Of a stretch of 64,000 bases of DNA, positions 11,178-19,202 are shown piece by piece. Position 1 is the first letter of the stretch. Every line of letters begins with the position of its first letter. A program made the translations under genes and the position numbers. Under the pieces are notes generated by a model. The model ran no database searches and had not been told where the DNA came from. It saw nothing but the letters and a program-made list of their open reading frames with translations. Source of the DNA: Rhynchopus sp. YZ270_cl-10 (taxonomy: Eukaryota; Euglenozoa; Diplonemea; Diplonemida; Diplonemidae); the NCBI GenBank assembly GCA_964035575.1, contig OZ037885.1, positions 186,001-250,000 of the forward strand, written 5' to 3'.

Positions 11178-12177
11178 GAGTGTTGGGAGTGTTGGGTACG
11201 GTGACTTCACGGTGGAGAGTTCCGAAAATTTATAAGGATCTTCGGGAGTTGTCAGCGGGTCTCTGGGAACAATGGCGTGGGACGTTCCTGTTTGCTAGGG
11301 TGTGGGGGAGGTTTTTTCTTTGAAGATGGGGGCGATGCGGCGCGAGCTGGAGCAGATGAGGACGGATGTCTACCCACGAGGCTCACTTCTCAACGTTCCC
11401 TTTGACCCTTCGGGGATCTATTCAAAAAAAATCTCTACGGACAGCAAAAAAGAAGGGAGTTTGTGTGAATCACGGCGAGCAAGAGTATGGGGGGGAATGC
11501 CGCTCTTTGTATTTGAAGTTTTTGCCTATCCTGTTAGGGAAACGGAGCATGCACGGTCCAAAAAGAAGCTAGAAAAATGGAGTCGGCAGGGTTACAGAGG
11601 AAGTCGCCTTCCTAAAACGTGCACACACAACTGGCAAAAAGAGGTGTGGTCACCTCCCCTTTTTGCATATCATCATTAAACGGGAGGGAAAAAAGTGTAC
11701 GTGTTATCGCAATTTGCCCTTAAAAATAGCATTGCTTACCAATGGTACAATCTAATACACCCCGCAGATCCCTTGGGGTTCTCGTCCCGAGGGATCGGAC
11801 CCTAGGACCCTAGCTCCTCGTCTGCCCCATGCTCTCTCAGGGTAGGGCGTTCCACAGCACATCCTCCAACGCCGCACGCCCAGTGAAGAAGACGTGCACC
11901 GCATCAGCAGAACAATAGCAGAACACCAACAGAGTCACGGAAGCGGCAGTGTGGTGGCGAAAGGGCCACCTCCAACGCCATCATCACAAAAAGAACAATG
12001 CTGCTGAAAACGTGTTCATACGACCGCACCCAACAACAATCAATACAAGGTTCTGTCTTAATGTGTCGAGAAGAGTGTCGGGGAAGGTATATGTTCACCC
12101 CTCTTGTTGTGGTCGTTCATGTTCGATTTTTCATCCCTATGTTTTAATGTTGCACCCAACAGTTTTTGTCTGCAACC
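11169..12177. other. Duplicated upstream flank of HAD copy A and 3' flank of copy B
   Basis: Bases 11170-11500 match 12950-13310, the 5' flank of copy B, including a segment with ATGGGGGCGATGCGGCG near 11324 that could be a decayed gene. Bases 11500-11731 match the 3' flank of copy A. A 300-bp block at 11732-12037 has no counterpart in copy A; it is G+C-richer, contains a GATCCCT...AGGGATC hairpin, and shows no TIR or clear target duplication. No gene is supported in the whole stretch. Confidence 0.5.
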
Positions 12178-12921
12178 TCAGACCTCCATCACACCCAGCG
12201 AGACGAGGCCCTCGAGAATCCCACCGGCACCTTCCTTCGTAGCCCGCATGACGCGCTTCATGCCCTCGACACTGTCCCTCAGCTGTGCGTCCGCGTTTGC
12301 TACCATAATCGCCCCTAGCCCGCCCTCCTCGACCAACTCAAACAGGGAGTGATCATTGAACGAATCCCCTGCTACCACGAGACGTGACAATGGAAGGTCC
12401 AGATGCTGCAGCAGTTTTTTGAGTGTCGGGCCCTTCGACACACCCTTGGGGAGCACATCGAAGTAGCAGCCGTGGGAGATCAGTGGGTCGAGACCGAGCG
12501 CTTCAAGTTGTTTGTATGCCTCCGAGAGCGTCGCCTCAGGAACGTTCTTGTATATGTACGACTGTCTGCAGCCTTTGTCAGCCTCGGGGGCGTGCTGGTT
12601 GCGGAGGTTGGGGATGTCTGCCATAATAGCCTCGCACGCAGAGGAGGAATCTTTCCCCCATTTGTCCTGGATCCATTCCTGGACGGGGGCAATGTGTTTG
12701 CCCGCTCCGTCGCGTACGCTCGTACCCACATCGCAGATTAGGTAGTCGGCCAGAGGCAGGTCCAGACGGAAGACCTGGCCAACGTCGCGTCCAGTGGCGT
12801 AGATGATGACAAAGCGGTCGCGGTGTGCCGCAATGATGTTTCTGAGCTGACGTCGTTGCTCCATGGTGCCGCCAAGGTACGTTCCATCCAGGTCCAATGC
12901 GAGTATGTGTTTGGCGGTCAT
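12178..12921 (-). CDS. HAD-superfamily phosphatase, copy B
   Basis: 247 residues from the ATG at 12921, colinear with copy A. All motifs are kept: DLDGT, ATGR, KGVSKG and GDSFND. Differences are few and conservative (for example R-D-V-G-Q for R-N-V-D-K after the TGR motif, and NDHSLF for NDYSLF), so both copies should be active enzymes. It lies upstream of copy A in transcription order, separated by the duplicated flank and a copy-specific 300-bp block. Function as for copy A: a Mg-dependent phosphatase of unknown, probably sugar-phosphate, substrate. Confidence 0.85.
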   Translation of the reverse strand: MTAKHILALDLDGTYLGGTMEQRRQLRNIIAAHRDRFVIIYATGRDVGQVFRLDLPLADYLICDVGTSVRDGAGKHIAPVQEWIQDKWGKDSSSACEAIMADIPNLRNQHAPEADKGCRQSYIYKNVPEATLSEAYKQLEALGLDPLISHGCYFDVLPKGVSKGPTLKKLLQHLDLPLSRLVVAGDSFNDHSLFELVEEGGLGAIMVANADAQLRDSVEGMKRVMRATKEGAGGILEGLVSLGVMEV

Positions 12922-13441
12922 TTTGGTGTAGAAAAAAAAGGGGTGTTCTGGGAGTGTTGGGTACGGTGACTTCACGGTGGAGAGTTCCGAAAATTTATAA
13001 GGATTTTCGGGCCTGATCGAGTCAAAAATGACCGTTTTAACCTGCTATTCCGCGCTAACTGGTCAAAAATGCGGGGACCAATGGAGTGGGACGTTCCTGT
13101 TTGCTAGGGTGGGGGGGGAGGTTTTTTTGAAGATGGGGGCGATGCGGCGCGAGCTGGAGCACATGAGGACGGATGTCTACCCACGAGGCTCACTTCTCAA
13201 CGTTCCCTTTGACCCTTCGGGGATCTATTCAAAAAAATCTCTACGGACAGCAAAAAAGAAGGGAGTTTGTGTGAATCACGGCAAAAAAGAGTATGGGGGA
13301 ATGGTGAATACGAACTTATAAAAACCCCCAAAAAAATCATTTTTTTTTTAAATCCGGAAGGACAAAAAAAAAGGGGAACAACTTTTATCGCAAACAAGCC
13401 GAGCAACATTTTTTTCAAATTTTCCAACCTCCCCCCCCCCT
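12922..13441. other. Spacer; end of the duplicated unit
   Basis: Bases 12950-13310 repeat 11170-11500. About 60 bp at 13015-13075 occur only here. Bases 13310-13440 are homopolymer-rich, ending in ten C before the next gene's stop. No gene seen. Confidence 0.5.
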
Positions 13442-15294
13442 TTACATCATTGGAGGCGACCCTGGATCGACACAGGTCGCGAACGGAGGAGACGGGAGCG
13501 GGGGGAACTCTGTCCTCGCTGCGGGGGTCGCTGCCGCGCTGCCACCTTCGCTGAAGACTTGCGGGGAGCCCTCTTGGACTCGCACCTTCTTCCGCGCCAA
13601 CCCTCCTGCCCTTAATGCCGTTGCAACACTCACATGCCCTTCCTTCCTCCCCCCATCTGCCGTATTCTTCGCAACGCGCTTCCTCAACCTCTTCGTTGCC
13701 TTGGCCGCCAACCCCAAAGACCGAGACTGTGCTGTCAAATGCGACACCGTATTCCCATAGGCAGGAATGGCTGTAGTAGACGTGGCGAGCGCGTTTTGGT
13801 AGTGTGTTGGAACGAATTTTACGTGGTTGGTGGAATCGGTGAGGTGCAACCCTGATAAACGGTGACGAAGCATGTTCGATAAGGTCTCTTCCTCTGTCAT
13901 TTGTTTGTCAACGGCGGCAATCTCCTCGCGATACTGCACAATTTCTGCGCGAATTTCAAGCAATTCGTCCTCAAGATGCGCTGTTTTATGATCCGTAGAA
14001 TAACGTAGTTCTTTTACCTTTGATTTCCGCGACGCCATCTCGGTGCGTTTCTTTTCCATAAGGGTCGCAAGCAGCGCCCTAAAGGCGACGGTATTTTCAT
14101 GAAGAAGATGCTGTCTGCTGCAACGGAGTCGTATCGCTTTGTGCAAATCCTCCTCGAGAGACACAATGCGTGAGAGCTGTGTTGACAGGATAGAGGTTAA
14201 CTGGACATTTCTTGCGATCTGCGATGTTACTTCTAGCGTAGAACCTACTTCCGAGGTTCCAACCGAATTCCCTAAGACACCTCCATTAACGCTTCCCTCT
14301 GGGGTAGCACTCTCCTTGTGAATCGTCATTTCCAATGGCGTAGCATTGCCGTCCGTCTCCCCTTCGATTGAGCCTTCGATGGAGCTATCAGGTGGTGGTG
14401 GTGGTGGTGGTGGTGGTGGGGAGAATTGATTTACCAATTTGATTCGCCTCAAGGCGCGCATAACCTTTTCCCTCCCACTCCCTTCCACCATCAGTGAATC
14501 TGGCGGGGCAAGCGTCTCTGGTGCAGGAGTTCCCATCGAAAGAATTCCTTTCATCCTATTAGCATTTATAACTTTGCGTACAGCAGCAAAAGGCGAGGCT
14601 TTTACAACGGTAGGAGGTGTGGTCGGGGTTTCGGGGAGAGATGGGTCCACTTCGAGAAGGTCTTCGGAAGGTTCTATAGTATTATTCTGCATCTTCGACC
14701 CAACGCTCTCCTCTGATTCGGAGCCGTTTTGTGTATTCAAAAGCCGCTCCTTCTCCTCCTTCTCCTCCCTCCGCATTTTCCACTGATATTCCTTTATCAC
14801 AGCGCTGTTCATGTAGGGGCTGATATCTAAGTCAGAAGCGTTTACTTTTGGCATCGGGATCAAACTTACCTTTTCGCCTGAAGTGCTGAAGCCGAAGATA
14901 TTGTCGTAGGCAGGGTTGTGCGGGGCAAGGCGTTCCAGCATCGCAGCGGTGGTGGTGTTCGCGTAGTCCTCTTCATGCTGTGAGGTGAAGGTCAGCGCAT
15001 TGACCAGGTTGCCCGCAATGACGCCATTGGTGCTGGTAGGATCGTTGGCGTCGACAACAACGTTTTCAGGGCAGTCAACAAAGTTTGCAAGCGATCTGTC
15101 TATTGCCTCATAGCTCCCTGGGTCTAAATGCATAAGAGGTTGAAGAAAGCAAGAAAACCTTATAGATGAATCTTACCTAAAGGCGGATAATTTGCTTTCT
15201 CTCCTCTCAGCAGACAGTAGGGTAGTAAATCTGTCGGATTTTTGGTTGCAAAGCTCTTTGGGGTGGATGCGTAAGCCTCTCGGTGTTTAGTCAC
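13442..15294 (-). CDS. Coiled-coil protein of unknown function, intron near the 5' end
   Basis: The main exon is 15123-13442. A simple ATG start at 15133 gives 563 residues, but the frame continues better across a 53-bp intron (15176-15124, donor TTAG|GTAAGA, acceptor GCATTTAG|AC) into an exon at 15294-15177 that reads AYASTPKSFATKNPTDLLPY and, after LLRGEKANYPPL, joins DPGSYEAID. That exon follows TTTATTTATAG, so more 5' coding sequence must exist; a 32-residue ATG-led frame at 15731-15633 is a weak candidate. The protein has a conserved-looking N-terminal 130 residues, a Pro10 run, a central coiled coil (about 300-420) and a basic tail. No catalytic motif is seen. Possibly cytoskeletal. Confidence 0.75.
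15124..15176 (-). other. Probable 53-bp intron
   Basis: Donor GTAAGA, T/C-rich 3' half, acceptor TTTAG; phase 1. Both ends carry TTAG, so the Leu-Asp pair at the joint is restored on splicing. Upstream codons stay open for 39 triplets with protein-like composition. Confidence 0.6.
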
Positions 15295-15296
15295 CT
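15258..15296 (-). repeat. Hairpin repeat family 1 copy at an exon start
   Basis: The minus strand reads AG|GTGACTAAACACC then GAGAGGCTTACG. It is the family sequence with one extra base, and it begins exactly at the proposed splice acceptor of the 15294-15177 exon. Confidence 0.5.
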
Positions 15297-15865
15297 ATAA
15301 ATAAATAAACTAAAATGTAATAGAAGAAAGAAGAAGAAGAAGAAGAAGAAGGGCCGTGTGTTAGGGGTGGGTTGAAGTGTAGGAGGAGGAGGTGTGGTAT
15401 CTGAGGGATGTTGATGGATAGGAGGGGTGGCTGGGGTGGGGAGGAGGGGAGGGGAGGGAGAGAAAAAGTGGGGGAAAGTAGAGCAAATAGATGCAAAAAG
15501 CATTTTTACTCGTAATGCTCTGTGGGTTGTTGTGTTGGGGTAAAGGAGAAATAAGGCTCCTTGAGAGTGTTACGTCCACCTTTGATATATCAAGGACACA
15601 TCAGGACGTAGTATGGTCTTAAGCTTTCACAGCTATTCGGTTGAAATGCTGAAACCCCAAAAGATGGGTCCACGCTGAACGATGCGTTGATTTGGGATAT
15701 TAAGTGGGGGGGGAGGGTTTCTGTCTTGCATTTTTTGTTTGTTTTTTGTTTTCAGTGTAACGGAGGGTAAGGGAGACTGCGTTCGTTGGTACATCCCTAT
15801 AGGGGGCTATTTGGGTCATAAATGAATGTGAAGACATGTGAAATATCAAAAGAAAGTTGACAAAT

Positions 15866-15900
15866 ACAAAGCCCCTCTCGTGAACAGTGTACCTTGGTAT
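15866..15900 (-). repeat. Hairpin repeat family 1b
   Basis: Minus strand AAGGTACACTGTTCACGAGA followed by GGGG. The same 20 bases occur at 16413-16437 and 40531-40556. It shares AGGT...CACGAGAGG with family 1 but has different bases between. Confidence 0.55.
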
Positions 15901-16637
15901 GAGCCGGCTGTACCGAAGAAAAGATGAAAAGATGAACCACACGTTGGGTTGGTCACCTTTTCAAGAACGGCGGGGCCAAAATAGAAATAAATAAATTTCT
16001 GATGAGGTTGCGCCCGATTGGGGAAGCACCACATACATTGGACACGATGTTCCGTTCCTAACTACCCCTGTTTTCAGCAACACACACCACCTATCGAAAC
16101 ACTACGCAAACCCGTAAACCCGTTTGCGGGTTTACGGGCAATATTCCGTTCCTTCCAACTACCTACACCTGTATTCCACACACCGCCTATCGGGGCACTG
16201 CCAAAACGACACCTTGCAAACACACCCACACAGATGTGCAGAACGCTCCCCCAGCTCCGGCCTTTTGTGGTTCGTCGCCAAACAAAAGTAAGGCCCGGAA
16301 GAAAAAAAGAGGGGAATCCCGACAACCAGAAAGACATGAACTGAGATTTGTCCCCTTAAAAAAAACAGAACAACGGAGATTCAAATAAACTTTTTTTTAC
16401 AAAAAAAAAACCCCCCCTCTCGTGAACAGTGTACCTTTTTGGTGCGTGAACCGAACGACCTAACTCTGGTGTGGTCCTAACCTAGAAAATGGGAAAAGGT
16501 TGTAGCCTTTCCCCACCTACCTACACCTTTGAGCACAAATCGTTTGGCAGAAAAAAGAAAAAAGGGAAGTATGCCAACACCCCTCCTATGCAATCAATAA
16601 ATTGATACACAGCAGGAGGGATCAACAAAAAGAGGGA

Positions 16638-16773
16638 AAAGTGTCACTTGTCGTTCCCTCACCCCCCTTCTTGTAGTTGTTTGATGCGTTGACGCTTCCA
16701 CACACACTAAAAATCACCTGTTGGGTGGTGGTGTTGCGGAGCACGGTTGGGTGAGTGAACGACGTGACACTTT
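16638..16773. mobile_element. Short inverted-end element, about 135 bp
   Basis: The left end AAAGTGTCACTTGTCGTTCC is matched inverted at 16749-16773 (AACGACGTGACACTTT). About 70 bp of the left half, through GTTTGATGCGTTGACGCTTCC, recurs at 46449-46527 without the right end. This is the signature of a tiny non-autonomous element with one full and one partial copy. Confidence 0.45.
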
Positions 16774-17096
16774 CCGCTCACAAAGTAGTGTGCGTAAAGA
16801 AAGAACATGCAAGATGAATGTGCCTGAATAAAATATGACCCCAAGATGATCGGGCAATTTTTATTGGTGGAATTTTCAGCCACATAAAAATCGACTTTTT
16901 AAAAAGGCTTTTCTATCGAGCGGACTGAGAATGGGTGACACAAAATAACTGTTGTTTTTACATGAGACGCACGACCAACACCAAAAAGGGGGGTTTGGGA
17001 ACATCTCTTTCGCTTCGCTATGTTGGCAAAGCACACACCCCCACACCCCCAGCCCATCTGACTCCACATGAAGTACCCCCCCCCACAAAGAAAAGT

Positions 17097-17133
17097 TTAT
17101 AAGATGATCCTAAGCCTCTTGTACTTAGTCACC
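17097..17133 (-). repeat. Hairpin repeat family 1 after a strong acceptor-like tract
   Basis: Minus strand: TTTTTTTCTTTGTAG, then GTGACTAAGTACAAGAGGC, then TTAGGATCATCTTATAAAC. The stem keeps five pairs. Confidence 0.6.
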
Positions 17134-17259
17134 TACAAAGAAAAAAACCCCCCCCCTCCACCCCCCTGATTTTCAAACCCACCACCCCCCAAACACTGAG
17201 AACAAACGAAACCAATTTTTGCACAAAAAAAAAAGGAAGAAAAAAACTCTCAGATTTCT

Positions 17260-17542
17260 CTATATTGAACCATATTGTGATTTGGGCGCAGGGTCCTTGT
17301 TTGCTTCTACGTCCAGCGCGCGGGTGTTAGGGGACAGTACTGGGTACGAAACGCTAACCACGTGGCCAAGGGACTGAGATGCTTCGTCTTCTGTCCCACC
17401 GAAGGCGAGTCGCGCGCAGTTCAGGAAGAGCAGGTACGGCACATAGCACATACTGGTCAGCACAATGCCCGCGAGCGGTACCAGAAGCGACAGCCCCAGG
17501 AAAAAGACAAAGTTCTCCGTCCACCATCGTCCCTCGAGTTGC
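17260..17542 (-). CDS. Last exon of a small membrane protein
   Basis: The frame opens after CCCCCCCTGACACAG|G at 17543 and ends at TAG 17262-17260, about 93 residues. It reads RWWTENFVFFLGLSLLVPLA followed by more hydrophobic residues (one or two membrane spans), then a polar tail of about 45 residues ending SQYGSI, whose YGSI fits a Tyr-x-x-bulky sorting signal. An upstream exon may end at 18024, where ACAG|GTGAGT is a good donor in matching phase, giving KKKGQQSSDRQLEGRWW. The 481-bp intron would contain the family 2 repeat. The 5' part of the gene was not found, so it may be intron-rich or a broken fragment. I do not recognise the family. Confidence 0.5.
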
Positions 17543-17561
17543 CTGTGTCAGGGGGGGTTTT

Positions 17562-17640
17562 TTGTTGTATCGACAATCACCTACCGAGGTAGGATCTGTA
17601 CACAATGTCGCCCTAAGGCTTTGTACTTAATCGGTATGGA
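17562..17640 (-). repeat. Structured repeat family 2
   Basis: Minus strand: GGGCGACATTGTGTACAGAT, then a CCTACC-tc-GGTAGG hairpin, then TGATTGTCGATACAACA. CGACA near the start can pair with TGTCG near the end, enclosing the hairpin. 52 bp are identical at 56152-56204. At 41431-41470 the inner hairpin is TCCCAC-ctg-GTGGGA instead, different sequence but same shape. Confidence 0.55.
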
Positions 17641-17654
17641 CGGAGGCCATCCTC

Positions 17655-19202
17655 AACCCTAGAAAGTAGCTTTTATTTGTTGATTTGCATTCAAAGTGCT
17701 GTTTTATACACAAAAGTTGCATCTTCAAAGTTTTAGAGTAAGGGGGTGGGTTAAAAGGGGTCACGTGAAGAAAATAAAGTAGTTGGCAAAAATTTCAGTA
17801 CATCATGTTTCAGTCTTAACTGCATACATTGGTCGTAACAGAGGGGGACATCGTCAGTGCAAGACCCTCCGTGATGTAAAGAGATTAAGCCACTGTTGCT
17901 ATTATCAAACAGTTTTCCATGGTCTACTTGTCTTTTCTTAGAACTCAAAACCACAAAACCAAACGTATAAGAACATTTGCGACTTGGCTTCTGTCAGCTG
18001 GCAAGGGAGGTGTCGCTACTCACCTGTCCGAAGACTGCTGCCCCTTTTTTTTATACTGATTCTATGGGATTTCCTCGAGGTTTGACAATGCAAACAATGA
18101 ATATTTTTTTTTGTGTTTAAAAAAGGCTACTATTGTTGTGCGAAAGCCTTATTTGACGCGAAAAAAGGGGGGGTGAAATGGTAGTTTTGCTTTCGCGGCT
18201 GTTCCTATTTTCATACGTAGAAAACCACAGAAGCAGAATCCCCAAAAGCGTGGCGGCAATTAATTCCTTTAGACCCTCCATCATTGTGTCATGTAGCGAA
18301 GGGCGTGGCGGGGTGTGTGTTTTGTGTGTCTTGCCTGTGTTTGTGTGGCGCAGGGGGGAGAGGAATAGGTCTTATGGTCCTTCAAAGAAGTGAAAGAAAA
18401 GAAAAGTATTTCAATAAATTGAAGACCAAAATAAAAGGAAAAAAGTTTGAAATGCAACAGCCCGCGGGGCCGTGATGGTTCTAAATAGAAAATAGAAAAA
18501 AAAGGGGGGGGGGTGTAGCTTTTTTTTGGTAAAGAAAAGACAATCCACTCCAACGTTGCACCTTCAGGTCACGACGAAAGAAGCGGGGCAAACATAACAA
18601 TGCAAAAAAAGCAAATTGCTAGGGAAGAAAAAAACAGTGATGAAGTGTACAGAAGAAGCACACGACCTCGTAACTTTAAAAAATATAAAAGAACACGGTT
18701 CAAAAAAGAAAAAGAAAATAAAAGAGAAAATGGAAGTGCAAACGCCCCACCCTCGGACGTAGGCACTGATAAAATAAAATAAAATAACCCGGAGCTCGGA
18801 GGAGGAGCCCTCAATGAGAATTAGTCATGTCCTTGGCAGACACGCTATTTGTTTCCTCGACAGAAAAATGCAGCCAATCATATTACTTTGATTACACTCC
18901 TTTCAATTTGTTGGCTCAGTCTACTGTGCGAGAGGGGAGGGGATGGGGATGGGGTGATTGTCTTTGCAGTGCAACGAATCCGTCACACCAAACAAAAAAG
19001 GTTGTTTTCGTAATTCTATATGGCCAAAGAGGAACGGTCAATAAGGTTGAAAAAAAAATCAAAAAGCAGTTCAGCATGAACGAAGGCGCAACGGGGCCTA
19101 GATAATTATCGTAGACGCACAAAACAAGTTTTGCAACAAGATGGAGAGGAAAGGAACGATCGAATAGGAACGGATGATAACAGGAACGAAAGGCGTTTTT
19201 GC
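17655..19202. other. Repeat-bearing spacer and probable intron
   Basis: Includes the possible donor at 18023 and an A/T-rich stretch. Bases 18722-18850 hold a fifth-family cassette: GGAAGTGCAAACGCCCCACC, an ATAAAATAAAATAAAAT run, then TGTCCTTGGCAGACAC. No other gene is supported. Confidence 0.5.

Larger units (their letters stand above)
15297..17259. other. Repeat-rich spacer
   Basis: No supported gene in about 2 kb. Contents: a (GAA)n run at 15328-15352 within a 200-bp purine tract; two copies of the CCTCTCGTGAACAGTGTACC motif at 15870 and 16418; two imperfect direct repeats around 16045-16100 and 16140-16200; a hairpin with a 12-bp stem at 16112-16139 (CCCGTAAACCCG, loop TTTG); an inverted-end element at 16638-16773; and a family 1 hairpin at 17097-17133. 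Confidence 0.55.

Noticed and set aside
11760-11830. Possible tRNA in the 300-bp block of HAD copy B
   Set aside because: GGGTCCGATCCC resembles a B box, but the cloverleaf does not close.
17620-17660. Coding extension of the 17260-17542 exon through the family 2 repeat (IPIKYKALGRHC)
   Set aside because: The same 52 bp stand in a plain spacer at 56152 and the family is structured, so the open frame is probably chance read-through of the repeat.
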